Assembly: GCF_030127145.1 (NCBI RefSeq)
Contig: NZ_CP126158.1
Coordinates: forward strand, 2,170,001-2,234,000
Origin: Halobaculum halobium
GTDB taxonomy: Archaea > Halobacteriota > Halobacteria > Halobacteriales > Haloferacaceae
Length of the DNA stretch: 64,000 nucleotides
Direction: 5' to 3'
Part shown: positions 35,547-44,018 of the stretch, piece after piece
Layout of the letters: each line of letters starts with the position of its first letter
How positions within the stretch are numbered: position 1 is the first letter of the stretch
Position numbers and translations under genes: made by a program
The notes under the pieces: generated by a model
The model's database searches: none
The model's input: only the letters and a program-made list of their open reading frames with translations
Told to the model about the DNA's origin: nothing

Positions 35547-36521
35547 CTACTCCGCGGTTCCGGGGTCCGCGTCGCGGACGGTTGGAACCTCGATGCGGTC
35601 CAAGACCGCACGGAGCACGTCGGCTTTCGCCACGTCGTCGACTTTCGCGTCCGGCGTGAGCACCAGCCGGTGTGCGAGCACCGGCGTCGCCACGCGCTTT
35701 ACGTCGTCGGGCGTGACGAACTCGCGCCCGGTCAGCGTCGCCGACGCACGACTCGCCTCGAAGAGCCGCTGGGTGCCCCGGGGCGACACGCCGACCTCGA
35801 CGCGGCGGTCCTGTCGAGTCGCGCGCGTCACAGCCGCGATGTACTCCAGGATATCGTCGTGGACGCGGACTGACTCGGGCGCCTCGCGGGCGCCGAGCAC
35901 CCGGGTCTCGTCGAGCACCGTCTCGACGCTGGGATCCTGTTCGGCGCGGCCGGCGCGCCGGCGCAGGAGTTCGACTTCGCCGTCGAGATCGGGGTATCCC
36001 ATCGCGGTCTTCACGGCGAAGCGATCGAGTTGCGCCTCCGGCAGCGGGAAGTTGCCGGCCTGCTCGACTGGATTTTGGGTCGCGATGAGGAAGAACGGCT
36101 CCGGGAGCTCGTAGGTGGTGCCGTCGACGGTCACCTGCTCCTCCTCCATCGCCTCCAGCAGCGCCGCCTGCGTCTTCGGCGGCGCGCGGTTGATCTCGTC
36201 GGCGAGGACGACGTTCGCGAAGATCGGCCCCTCGGAGAACTCGAACTCCCCGGTACCCTCGTCGTACACGGTCGTACCGGTCACGTCCGACGGGAGGAGG
36301 TCGGGTGTGAACTGGACGCGCGAGAACGACAGCCCCAGCGCCGTCGCCATCGACCGCGCGGTGAGTGTCTTCCCGGTGCCGGGCACGTCTTCGATGAGCA
36401 CGTGGCCCCGTGAGAGCAACCCGATGAGGATGTCCTCGAAGAAGGCGTCCTCGGCGATAATCGCGGCGCGGAGGGTGTCGAGCACGTCCGTACAGGCCGC
36501 GCTCGCGTCGGGAACGTCCAT
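35547..36521 (-). CDS. moxR: MoxR-family AAA+ ATPase
   Basis: The 324-residue protein has Walker A DVPGTGKTLTA, Walker B LADEINRAPPKTQAALLEAM, sensor I ATQNPVEQ and an arginine-rich C-lobe (SPRGTQRLFEASRA). MoxR ATPases act as chaperones or remodelers, commonly with DUF58 proteins. It is on the opposite strand to the DUF4129-DUF58 cluster, convergent and 24 bases away, so the genes are co-localised but not cotranscribed. Its own promoter region abuts the tRNA-Ser gene. Confidence 0.93.
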   Translation of the reverse strand: MDVPDASAACTDVLDTLRAAIIAEDAFFEDILIGLLSRGHVLIEDVPGTGKTLTARSMATALGLSFSRVQFTPDLLPSDVTGTTVYDEGTGEFEFSEGPIFANVVLADEINRAPPKTQAALLEAMEEEQVTVDGTTYELPEPFFLIATQNPVEQAGNFPLPEAQLDRFAVKTAMGYPDLDGEVELLRRRAGRAEQDPSVETVLDETRVLGAREAPESVRVHDDILEYIAAVTRATRQDRRVEVGVSPRGTQRLFEASRASATLTGREFVTPDDVKRVATPVLAHRLVLTPDAKVDDVAKADVLRAVLDRIEVPTVRDADPGTAE

Positions 36522-36630
36522 ACTCGCTTGGGGCGTTCGACCGGCAAGAAGCCTCGGGGTTCGGGGCGTAGTGGCACACCGTCGATCGAACCGAAACGGT
36601 TTACAGGCTGACCGCCCGACCTGAGAGTGA

Positions 36631-36715
36631 GCCGAGGTAGCCTAGCCTGGCCAAGGCGGCAGATTCGAAATCTGCTGTCCATTCGGACTCGGGAGTTCAA
36701 ATCTCTCCCTCGGCG
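36631..36715 (+). tRNA. tRNA-Ser (CGA anticodon)
   Basis: The acceptor stem gccgagg/cctcggc closes an 85-base cloverleaf. The anticodon stem-loop is gcaga-ttcgaaa-tctgc, with anticodon CGA. A long variable arm is present, as in class II serine tRNAs. The T arm is gggag-ttcaaat-ctctc. No CCA is encoded after the discriminator base and no intron is seen. A tttaca box lies about 30 bases upstream. Confidence 0.93.
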
Positions 36716-36766
36716 CTTCTGAGGCGAGCAACACGACGAGCACCGCGAAGCGTGTGCGAGTCGATA

Positions 36767-36826
36767 GTGCGGACGTCGAACGACGCCCGGAGAAATGTGC
36801 GGACGTCGAACGACGCCCGGAGAAAT
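36767..36826 (+). repeat. Perfect tandem duplication of 30 bases
   Basis: Two identical 30-base units (36767-36796 and 36797-36826), each beginning gtgcggacgtcg, stand head to tail 51 bases after tRNA-Ser. No gene is found in the stretch 36716-37086 that contains them; its end lies against the peroxiredoxin stop. The unit has no internal dyad. This looks like a recent slippage or recombination event, or a tandem protein-binding site. Confidence 0.75.
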
Positions 36827-37086
36827 CTGGGGAGGGAGTGGAGCGAGTGGACTGACCGTAGTTACCGCTCTCAACACCGACGATACGGCGTGAGCGTCTC
36901 GGTTGCGGCGGTCTGTGGCGATCTGACGGTCGCGGACTGATCTCGACCCATACACTTCTACTCGCGATATCGAATCGACTTCGGCCGCCACGACTGTCGC
37001 CTCGTCCCCGTCACGTCCGAGCGTTTCGGCGGCACCGCTGGGCGTCGGGCACCCCAGGAGTATCGAACGCGAAGCCGCTCGCCGGT

Positions 37087-37566
37087 TCAGGCGTCCTCGA
37101 CGGCCGCCAGCAACTCCTCGTAGTCCGGTTCGTTCGTGGGATCGTCGGCGACCCAGCCGTACGCCACGTCGCCGGCCTCGTCGATGACGTACGCCGCGCG
37201 GTTGGCGACGCCGTACAGGCCGAGGTCGGGGATGTCCATCGCGAGGCCGTACGCTTCGATGGCGTCGCCGGCCATGTCGCTGACGAGGTCGAACTGAAGG
37301 TCGTACTCGTCGGCGAACGCGCCCAGCGAGAACGCCGAGTCGGCGCTGACGCCGAACAGCGTCGCGCCTGCGGCCGCGAACTCGTCGTGGTGCTCCCGCA
37401 GGGCGACCATCTCGTTGGAGCACGGCGGCGTGAACGCCCCCGGGAAGAATGCGAGCACGACCGGCCCGTCGCCGAGGTGCTCCGCGAGGTCGAACGACTC
37501 GTGGTCGCTGCCCCTGTACGTCGCAGTGAACGTCGGCGCGGTGTCGCCTTCGGATACCATGTCCAC
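37087..37566 (-). CDS. Peroxiredoxin (AhpC/TSA family)
   Basis: The 159-residue protein has the peroxidatic motif FPGAFTPPCSNEM with Cys49, with the usual threonine before it. No second cysteine occurs near the C-terminus, so it works as a 1-Cys enzyme or with a partner thiol. It reduces hydrogen peroxide and organic peroxides in the cytoplasm. The start is at the ATG at 37566; a second ATG three codons in is equally plausible. It is a single gene. Confidence 0.92.
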   Translation of the reverse strand: MDMVSEGDTAPTFTATYRGSDHESFDLAEHLGDGPVVLAFFPGAFTPPCSNEMVALREHHDEFAAAGATLFGVSADSAFSLGAFADEYDLQFDLVSDMAGDAIEAYGLAMDIPDLGLYGVANRAAYVIDEAGDVAYGWVADDPTNEPDYEELLAAVEDA

Positions 37567-37632
37567 TGATCCAACCGCCGCGCGGGTACTAAATCCTCCT
37601 CGGTTGTGCAGCGGACGGCTCCGGCGGACTCG

Positions 37633-37962
37633 TCACTCCCCGCCGTCGGCGTACGCGTCGAGGGTCCCCGGCTCGCCCTCGTCGCCACCGCGGAGGCGTC
37701 GCCGTCGCTTGTCGTACGCCCCGTCGAGGGAGAGGAGCTGGCGCTGGCGGGAGACGAGGTACCCGTCGACGTCGCTGTTGTCGTCGGGGTGGGCGGCGTG
37801 GATCCACACCGGTCGGTCGGCGCCCGTCGAGAGACCCTCGGCCCACGCCTCCGCGGCGCCGCGGTCGCCGAATTCCCGGCGTGCGCCCCCGTACAGCACG
37901 GCGTGGCCCACTGCCGCGTTGGCCTTGCGCGCGGACGGCTTCACCTCCACGACGTAGCTCAC
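37633..37962 (-). CDS. Haloarchaeal protein of unknown function
   Basis: The 109-residue protein begins MSYVVEVKPSARKANAAVGH and is soluble, with a central tryptophan-bearing segment (AEAWAEGLSTGADRPVWIHAA) and an arginine-rich stretch before an acidic end. No family, helix or metal motif is recognised. It is separated by 66 bases from peroxiredoxin on the same strand, so joint transcription is possible. Confidence 0.5.
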   Translation of the reverse strand: MSYVVEVKPSARKANAAVGHAVLYGGARREFGDRGAAEAWAEGLSTGADRPVWIHAAHPDDNSDVDGYLVSRQRQLLSLDGAYDKRRRRLRGGDEGEPGTLDAYADGGE

Positions 37963-38052
37963 GCAGGGGAATTAGGCCGCATCCGATAAATACTCCCGGA
38001 GATCCGACGCCCCCGAGGTTCTGAGTCGATTCGGGACGGACCGCCGCTCCGC

Positions 38053-38418
38053 TCACAACAGGTGCGAGAAGTTCCACAAGCCGATCAGTCCGAACCACGT
38101 CGCGCAGCCGAGATACACCGTCGCGCGCAGGCCCGGGACGTACCAGTCGGGCGTTTCGCCGTCGACGAACCGGTCGATGAGGACCCCCGACTCCGCCAGC
38201 AGGCCGACGGCGACCATCGTGACCGCGGTGAGCACTGCCATCCCCTGCACGGGGCCGAGCCACGCCATCAGCGCGCGCGAGAGCGGCACCGACTCGCGCA
38301 CGGAGTCCGAGAGCCGGAGCACGACGACGGTCGAGACGGCGTCGAGCCCCTTCCCGACGAGCAGCGCCCCCGCCAGTGTCGCTCGGCGCATGGCTGCGAC
38401 AATGCGGTGATCCGACAT
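38053..38418 (-). CDS. Small membrane protein, unknown
   Basis: I chose the ATG at 38418 (MSDHRIVAAMRRATLAGALL), giving 121 residues. A longer frame start would run into the DUF192 gene. Four hydrophobic segments are present (LAGALLVGKGLDAVSTVVVL, LGPVQGMAVLTAVTMVAVGL, LRATVYLGCATWFGLIGLW). No family recognised. It lies 31 bases after DUF192 on the same strand. Confidence 0.55.
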   Translation of the reverse strand: MSDHRIVAAMRRATLAGALLVGKGLDAVSTVVVLRLSDSVRESVPLSRALMAWLGPVQGMAVLTAVTMVAVGLLAESGVLIDRFVDGETPDWYVPGLRATVYLGCATWFGLIGLWNFSHLL

Positions 38419-38449
38419 AACGGTACCCGCCGCGGGCGCGACGCTGTCG

Positions 38450-38830
38450 CTACTCGACCACGTCGACGGTGTCTCCGGGTTCGACATCGTCGGCGGCCCC
38501 CGCCGGCAGTTCGATGATCGTGTCGGCAGTACCCCAGCCGAGCCCGACCCACGGTCGGAGCCGCTTCACCTTCGTCACCTCGCGGCCGACGAGCCAGACG
38601 GCGTCGATGGCGAACGGAACGAACAGCATGTGGAGACTCCGCGAATCGGTCCCGTCGAATCGGAACACGAGCGCGTAGTCGTCGGGCACCGACCGCCGGA
38701 ACATCAGGCCCCGCGCCTGCGAGACGAACGACTCGGCCATCTCGACCTCGTCGGCGAGCACGTGCTCTTGCGGCGCCGACGGATCGTCGTCTTCGGGATC
38801 GACGGCCCCAGACCGGTGGATCACTCGCAC
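38450..38830 (-). CDS. DUF192 family protein
   Basis: The GTG at 38830 gives 126 residues beginning VRVIHRSGAVDPEDD. The DUF192 domain shows AESFVSQARGLMFR, the central LHMLFVPFAIDAVWLV, and TIIELPAGAADDVEPGDTV at the end. The family is a small beta-barrel found in archaea and bacteria, without a settled function. No signal peptide is predicted here, unlike the secreted versions. Confidence 0.85.
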   Translation of the reverse strand: MRVIHRSGAVDPEDDDPSAPQEHVLADEVEMAESFVSQARGLMFRRSVPDDYALVFRFDGTDSRSLHMLFVPFAIDAVWLVGREVTKVKRLRPWVGLGWGTADTIIELPAGAADDVEPGDTVDVVE

Positions 38831-38921
38831 GGGGCGTGTTGGACGGGCCGACAGTATGAACGTATCCGTTTGCCCGACCAGTGTGTGAGCCGGCTGTGCC
38901 GCGCAGTCACCTTTTGTGAGA

Positions 38922-38946
38922 TGATCCGGTGCATTGCACCGGATCA
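38922..38946. promoter_or_regulatory. Long perfect inverted repeat in AT-rich spacer
   Basis: Two 12-base arms, tgatccggtgca and tgcaccggatca, flank one base. The element sits in a 253-base intergenic stretch (38831-39083) that is unusually AT-rich after about 38950. It lies 92 bases before the DUF192 start and 138 bases before the rubrerythrin-like gene, so it could serve either promoter. No adjacent regulator gene is seen. Confidence 0.45.
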
Positions 38947-39050
38947 GTACACTTACTCGCCTAATACGTGTTCTCAGAAGATCACTGAATAGCACTATAA
39001 TCGTCAGACGGTACTACGAAACGGAGAATATACGACTCGAGTGACCGTGG

Positions 39051-39060
39051 TACTTAATAT
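39051..39060 (+). promoter_or_regulatory. TATA box of the small rubrerythrin-like gene
   Basis: The sequence tacttaatat lies 24-33 bases before the ATG at 39084, the archaeal distance for a leaderless start. An imperfect inverted repeat (gtgtgt, acacac) sits between box and ATG and could be an operator. Confidence 0.55.
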
Positions 39061-39083
39061 CGTGTGTAAAGTTAACACACTGT

Positions 39084-39227
39084 ATGCGTCAAGACCCGTA
39101 CCAAACCGGTACGATGCGCGTCTTCGAGTGTCGGGAGTGCTCGGTGCGCGTCGAGGCGGCGCACAGTCCGGGATCGTGTCCCGAATGCGGCGGCGACCTG
39201 CAGGACATCAGCGTCCCGCGGGAGTGA
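39084..39227 (+). CDS. Rubrerythrin-like zinc-ribbon protein (47 residues)
   Basis: The frame encodes MRQDPYQTGTMRVFECRECS, then CPECGGDLQDISVPRE before the TGA at 39225-39227. The knuckles CRECS and CPECGG, 15 residues apart, form a rubredoxin/rubrerythrin-like four-cysteine site that binds zinc or iron. Proteins of this size and pattern are common and conserved in haloarchaea, often in several copies per genome. The function is unknown, with redox or binding roles proposed. A leaderless promoter fits its start. It is followed 33 bases later by the HNH-like gene. Confidence 0.75.
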   Translation: MRQDPYQTGTMRVFECRECSVRVEAAHSPGSCPECGGDLQDISVPRE

Positions 39228-39260
39228 GCGTTTTTTGCTGCGCGCGACCCGAGGCCCGGT

Positions 39261-39824
39261 ATGGAGCGGACGCCAGACGGGTCACCGGTCGGCGTCGATA
39301 ATCCGTACGAGTTCGCCGGTCGCTGCGATCACCTGACGAGCGACGGGCGCTGCCGGTTCGCGCTCGAACGCGCGGGCGACGACCCCGATTTCGCCGCGGG
39401 CCGCCGCCGCGCGGACTACGCGTGCGTCGCCGCCGCCGAGGACGCGGACTGGCGCGACTGTCCGCACTACCGATCGACGACCGACGCCAAGGAGTGCGTG
39501 CGGTGCGGGCTGGAAGAGGTCCGCATCGCCCACGACGAGCGCCGGCCGCTCGTCGAGGAGCACCACCTCTCGTACGGCGGGGGAGCGAGCATCGCCGACG
39601 GCGCGCGAGAACCGGGAGACGGCGAGCCGGATCGGAGCCCGTCACACGAGATAACGGTGGGCCTGTGCCGGTGGTGTCACACGAAGGTTCACCGCTCGTT
39701 CGCCCGCGTCGACGACGACGCGAGCCCGGATCCGGAAGCGGTCGCCGAGCGCGAGAGCCGCCGGAGCGACGAACTCGGCGAACTGGGCTTCTCTTCGGCC
39801 AGCGAGCGCTACGGCGACGAGTGA
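39261..39824 (+). CDS. Zinc-binding HNH-like protein (DUF7097-like)
   Basis: The 187-residue protein has a cysteine-rich N-terminus (GRCDHLTSDGRCRFAL, DYACVAAA) and a later CVRCGLEEVRIAHDERRPL followed by EEHHLSYGG and GLCRWCHTKVHRSF. The last four elements resemble an HNH/McrA zinc fold: two CxxC pairs and a histidine cluster. Catalytic activity is not proven. DUF7097 is my best family guess. It is the second gene after the rubrerythrin-like one, both on the plus strand. Confidence 0.65.
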   Translation: MERTPDGSPVGVDNPYEFAGRCDHLTSDGRCRFALERAGDDPDFAAGRRRADYACVAAAEDADWRDCPHYRSTTDAKECVRCGLEEVRIAHDERRPLVEEHHLSYGGGASIADGAREPGDGEPDRSPSHEITVGLCRWCHTKVHRSFARVDDDASPDPEAVAERESRRSDELGELGFSSASERYGDE

Positions 39825-39908
39825 GTCGTCAGTCGTTGAAATACGCACGTCTGTGCATCCCAAGGCGTGAAGCGGGTCGCTTTTCACCACGTCCGCGCAA
39901 CCCACGGT

Positions 39909-40463
39909 ATGAGCGAGCCGCGCATCGTGGTCATCGACAACCACGGACAGTTCACGCACTTGGAGGGCCGGGCGCTTCGCGACGTGGGCGTCGACACCGA
40001 GATCCTCGACAACGACACCGACCCCGCCGAGATCGACGCCGACGGGCTCGTCCTCTCGGGCGGCCCGAGCATGGACCGGGTCGGCCGGTGTCGCGAGTAT
40101 CTCGAACTGGGCGTTCCCGTCCTCGGCATCTGCTTGGGGCTGCAGTTCATCGCGGAAGAGCTGGGTGGGCGCGTCGAGTCGGGCGAGTACGGCGGCTACG
40201 CCGACGTGGACGTTCGGATCTTGGACGACGAAGATCCCCTCGTCGGATCGCTTGCTCCCGAAACCCGGACGTGGGCCAGCCACGCCGACGAGGTCGTCGA
40301 GGCGCCTGACGGGTTCGCGGTCACCGCCGATAGCGACGTCTGCGGCGTCGAGGCGATGAGCGACACCGACCGCGACCTGTACGGGGTCCAGTGGCACCCT
40401 GAGGTGAGCCACACCGAGCGCGGGCAGGAGGTCTTCGAGAACTTCGTCGCGATCTGCGAGTAG
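39909..40463 (+). CDS. guaA1: GMP synthase, glutamine amidotransferase subunit
   Basis: The ATG at 39909 gives 184 residues (MSEPRIVVIDNHGQFTHLEG). The class I glutaminase nucleophile is Cys75 in LGICLGLQF, and the His-Glu pair is in VQWHPEVSHT. In archaea GMP synthase is split; this subunit supplies ammonia to the separate ATP-pyrophosphatase subunit, converting XMP to GMP in the cytoplasm. The partner subunit is not in the window. The absence of the synthetase domain and the length of about 185 residues support the split form. Confidence 0.93.
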   Translation: MSEPRIVVIDNHGQFTHLEGRALRDVGVDTEILDNDTDPAEIDADGLVLSGGPSMDRVGRCREYLELGVPVLGICLGLQFIAEELGGRVESGEYGGYADVDVRILDDEDPLVGSLAPETRTWASHADEVVEAPDGFAVTADSDVCGVEAMSDTDRDLYGVQWHPEVSHTERGQEVFENFVAICE

Positions 40464-40624
40464 CGGGGTCGCTTCTCCGATCCGGACTGTCGTCCTGCGA
40501 TCGTGTTGACCGGGTCGCGTGCGCACCGAGATGTGCCGGCGTGTTATCGGTCCGCGTCCGGCGGTCGACGCGACGAGTGCGCCTGCTTTTTATCGGCGGG
40601 TCGCGTTCGTCACCGTCAACGCGT

Positions 40625-42556
40625 ATGACTGCGACCCAGAGTAACCTCGCCGGCCTCTCGCGGTTCATCTTCCGCGCGCCGTCGTGGTACACGTCGGTCG
40701 CGTTCGCGCTCCTGCTGGCGGCAGTGGCCGGCGTCGGCGCGTTCGAGCGTCCGGAGACGTCGGTCGTGTGGCGCGGCGTGCTGTTCGTCGGACGCGACGC
40801 CTGGGAGGGTGTGTTCTTCATCGGGATCCCCACGATCGTCGCCGGGCTCGGCACCGCGTGGGTCGATCGGCTCGTCGGCGGGAAACTCACCCCGAACCGG
40901 TCGTCGCTGCTCGCGCTGGTGTGTGAGGTCGTCATCGTCGCCTTCCTCGCCGTGGGCGGGCTGGTGGCGTATCTGACCCCGCTGTCTCAGCGGTTCGTCT
41001 TCGACGTGCTCGTCGTCGCGCTGGCGTCGGTGTTCGCTATCCGGCTGCTGGTGATCGTGGCCGTCTCGCGGTCGTCGCTTCCGGTCGCGGCGGTACCCGC
41101 CAGCATCCAGACGGCCACGGCCGCGGTGCTGCTGTTCGTGTACAGCGGCACGCTCCGTCTGCTGGAGGTGGGCGGGCCGCTCCTCGACACGTTCCTCATG
41201 CCGTATCTCGCTCGGCCGGAGGAGGCGCCCTCGGAGCTGTCGGCGATCAGCCCGGACCACTTCCTGGTGCTCGGGCTCACCTGCGCGCTGTACGCCGGCG
41301 CCGTGTGGACGTTCCTCTACGTCGTCGACCGACCGTGGCGCAACACGCTCGGCGTCTCGGTCCTCGACTTCCTCCAGGGGTTCATCGGGCACGTCGCCGA
41401 GGGGAGCCGCGAACTGGAGGGATTCTTCGAACAGCTCGGTGAGGAGGCGGTCGTCCCCGTGACGGTGCTGTCGATCCGCACGCCCGACGGCGACGAGAAG
41501 GCCCGATGGGTGCTCCCGATGATCCACCCCGGCCCGATGGGCGAGATCGGCGGCGGCAACCTCCCGGTTCGCGTCGCCGCCGCGACCGACGGCCTGGCGT
41601 TCCCGCCGCACGCGACCGCCGGCCACGACTTCAACCTCGTCACCGAGCGCGAGGTCGACACCGTCGTCGAGGCGGCCGACCGCGCTCTCGGGCGACTGAC
41701 CTACTCCCCGGCGGCGACAGAGAGCGTCCGCACCACGGCCGGCGAGGCGTCGCTGTTGGGGCAGGCGTTCGACGACGACGCGCTGCTCGTCTCGACGTTC
41801 GCGCCCGGCTTCGCGGACGACGTGGAGTACGCCGTCGGGCTCTCGACGGCCGCGGAGGCGCGCACCGAGGGACTCGACGACGTGCTGCTCGTCGACGCGC
41901 ACAACTCCAACAACGGGCTGGACGGCCCCGACCTGGGCCACGTCACTCCGGGGTCGACCCGCTCGTTCGACATGATGCAGGCGGCGCGCCGCGCCGGCGA
42001 GCGCCTCGCGGTGGCGCCCCGCGGCGACCTCTCGGCGGGCGTCGCCTGGGAGCGAACCGAGTGGACGCCCGAAGAAGGGATCGGTCCGCTGGGGGTCCGC
42101 GCGATGGTGACCGAGGTCGACGCGGACGGCGACAGCGATCCGCAGACCACCGCGTACGTGCTCGTCGACGGCAACAACATGGAGCCCGGCCTGCGCGGCC
42201 ACCTCGTCGACGCCGTCGTCGACGCGGTCGACGCCGACGAGGCGGAGGTGATGACGACAGACACCCACATCGTCAACACCGTGGAGGCGGACAATCAGGT
42301 CGGCGCAGCCCTCGACCGCGGCGCGCTCACCGACGTGGTCGTCGACGTGGCCGAACGGGCGGCCGCCGATACCGAGTCCGTCGAGGCGGGGATGGCGACC
42401 GAGCACGCCGAGGTGACGGTGTTCGGCAACGACCGCACCGAGTCGCTCGCGAGCCACGCCAACGCGGCCGTGTCGATGGGCGGCGCGCTCGCGGCGGCGG
42501 TCATCCTTGCGTCGCTGGCCATCTCGGTGCTGCTGTTCTTCGTCACCGGCGCGTGA
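40625..42556 (+). CDS. DUF2070 family membrane protein
   Basis: The ATG at 40625 gives 643 residues. The first 240 contain six or seven transmembrane helices. The rest is a large soluble domain with the family motifs MIHPGPMGEIGGGNLP, DAHNSNNGLDG and VDGNNMEPGL, and a final helix (GALAAAVILASLAISVLLFF) at the end. DUF2070 is an archaeal family of unknown activity. The conserved His, Asp and Asn residues suggest a metal-binding hydrolase-like domain on the cytoplasmic side; that is inference. It is a single gene. Confidence 0.9.
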   Translation: MTATQSNLAGLSRFIFRAPSWYTSVAFALLLAAVAGVGAFERPETSVVWRGVLFVGRDAWEGVFFIGIPTIVAGLGTAWVDRLVGGKLTPNRSSLLALVCEVVIVAFLAVGGLVAYLTPLSQRFVFDVLVVALASVFAIRLLVIVAVSRSSLPVAAVPASIQTATAAVLLFVYSGTLRLLEVGGPLLDTFLMPYLARPEEAPSELSAISPDHFLVLGLTCALYAGAVWTFLYVVDRPWRNTLGVSVLDFLQGFIGHVAEGSRELEGFFEQLGEEAVVPVTVLSIRTPDGDEKARWVLPMIHPGPMGEIGGGNLPVRVAAATDGLAFPPHATAGHDFNLVTEREVDTVVEAADRALGRLTYSPAATESVRTTAGEASLLGQAFDDDALLVSTFAPGFADDVEYAVGLSTAAEARTEGLDDVLLVDAHNSNNGLDGPDLGHVTPGSTRSFDMMQAARRAGERLAVAPRGDLSAGVAWERTEWTPEEGIGPLGVRAMVTEVDADGDSDPQTTAYVLVDGNNMEPGLRGHLVDAVVDAVDADEAEVMTTDTHIVNTVEADNQVGAALDRGALTDVVVDVAERAAADTESVEAGMATEHAEVTVFGNDRTESLASHANAAVSMGGALAAAVILASLAISVLLFFVTGA

Positions 42557-42751
42557 CGAGCGGTCGCTCGCCTCCGCCCGCCTCACCTCTGGACAGCGGC
42601 GTCGGCCCCGCAGCGTTCCGACGACGGAGCCGATCTCGGTTGCCTATCCTCCGACGGCGGCGGCGATTTCGCCAGCCCACCCTCCGAGGGCGGCGATCTC
42701 CTTGGCCTCCGCGTCGATCGTCTCCGGCGGCGTCGAATCGCCGAACGACGA

Positions 42752-43359
42752 TCACGGACCGTGGACGGCCGACAGCCCGTCGACAGCGTCGAGGTAGCGC
42801 CCGCCGGCGTCGACGACGGCGCCGTCGACGGCGTCGTCGCAGCCGACGTGCGCGAGGCCTGCGACCTCGACACCGAGGGCGTCGGCGACGCGTTCGAACG
42901 CCCGTCGGTCCGGCTTGCGCCACCCGCAGGCGACGCTCGTCACAACGGCGTCGAAGTCGTCGCGGGCGAGGTCCGAGCGCACGAGCACTCGCCCGACCAA
43001 CTCCGGCACCGCGCAGTTCACGAGCAGACCGACCGGTCCGTTCTCGCGTGCGCGAGCGACCGAATCGACCGCCCTCTCTCGGGTTCGAACCGACGGATCG
43101 AACGCGGCGACGACGGCCCGCCGGGCCGCGTTGTGTGGCGCGTCGACGCCGCGGGAGGCGAGCGTGCGGCTCACGTGCGCCGGAAGCGGAACCTCCGCGC
43201 CAGCGGGGCGTCGATGTGGGTCTCACGGTAGGCGGCGGTCCAGTCGTCGGGCACGTCGACGCCGCGAGCCCGCAGCTCGTCGCCCACGGCCGCGGCCGGG
43301 TCCGACGGGAGGTCGGCTTCGACGAGCGTGTCGAACAGTGCGAACGAGGTGGCGGACAC
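42752..43359 (-). pseudogene. HAD-superfamily hydrolase, frameshifted
   Basis: The N-terminal part from the GTG at 43359 (VSATSFALFDTLVEADLPS) carries motif I as FDTLVEAD. The remainder (SRTLASRGVDAP onward, with VGLLVNCAVPEL, CGWRKPDRRAFE and HVGCDDAVDG) is in another frame and ends at 42752. One more C on the minus strand in the run at 43205-43208 joins them as APAGAEVPLPAHVSRTLAS, giving about 202 residues. Motif IV reads GCDDAVD rather than GDD, which is a little unusual. It is probably intact in the organism. Substrate unknown. Confidence 0.75.
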
Positions 43360-43627
43360 GATCCGCTCTCGGCTCTGGTCGGTCAAGAACGCACCGACGA
43401 GGCCGCCGACCCGACGGATCCGATCGGCGGCCCGTGCGGGCGATCAGCGAATTTTGTATCGCGGTATGTGCTGTACGATTGGACCGTGTCTGCTGGTTGG
43501 GCGGTCTCCGGTGGCCTCCAGAAATATCGGAGTCGATCGCCGCTTGCGCGCGGTTCGCCCGCCCGGTCGACGCTCTCGACGCGATGACGCGCGGCGGAAC
43601 GGGTCGAGGCGTCCCACCCGCGGCGCG

Positions 43628-43930
43628 TCACCCGGACCTCGGCGTCACCAGGTCCGAGACGGACACGTCGGGGCCGGCCGGTTCCGGTAGCGGGAGGTGC
43701 GACTCCAGTCTCCGGTACTCGTAGGCGAGGGCGGGCACCGCCATCAGGCCGACCGTCCCGGCGACAGCGACGTACTCCCCGTACCGGGCGTGCACGGCGG
43801 CGATGGCGAGCCACGCCGCGCTCCATGCGAGCACTGTGCTGGCGATCACGACCTCGACCACCACGGTCACGGCGCTCGGGAGTCGGTCCCCGAGGGTCGA
43901 CCGTGCGTCGGCAGTCGATGTCAGTGTCAC
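43628..43930 (-). CDS. Small two-helix membrane protein, unknown
   Basis: The GTG at 43930 gives 100 residues with two hydrophobic helices (AVTVVVEVVIASTVLAWSAA and YVAVAGTVGLMAVPALAYEY) and no signal or family motif. It stands in a 630-base stretch between the HAD gene and the M24 peptidase. The 268 bases between it and the HAD gene (43360-43627) show no other gene. Confidence 0.5.
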   Translation of the reverse strand: MTLTSTADARSTLGDRLPSAVTVVVEVVIASTVLAWSAAWLAIAAVHARYGEYVAVAGTVGLMAVPALAYEYRRLESHLPLPEPAGPDVSVSDLVTPRSG

Positions 43931-44018
43931 GTCCGGCCGGCGCTGTGTGTCGGCTGACGGAAAAGCGTGGGGCGCGCTTTCGACGCTGAAAGCGTCTCGG
44001 AAACGGGGCTCTGCGAAT

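Noticed and set aside
36716-37086. Mobile-element insertion after tRNA-Ser
   Set aside because: Only a 2 x 30 tandem repeat is present; there is no integrase, transposase, terminal inverted repeat or copy of the tRNA end.
42557-42751. Imperfect GGCGGCG-rich direct repeats after DUF2070
   Set aside because: Short and inexact, typical of local GC-rich simple sequence; no conserved unit length.
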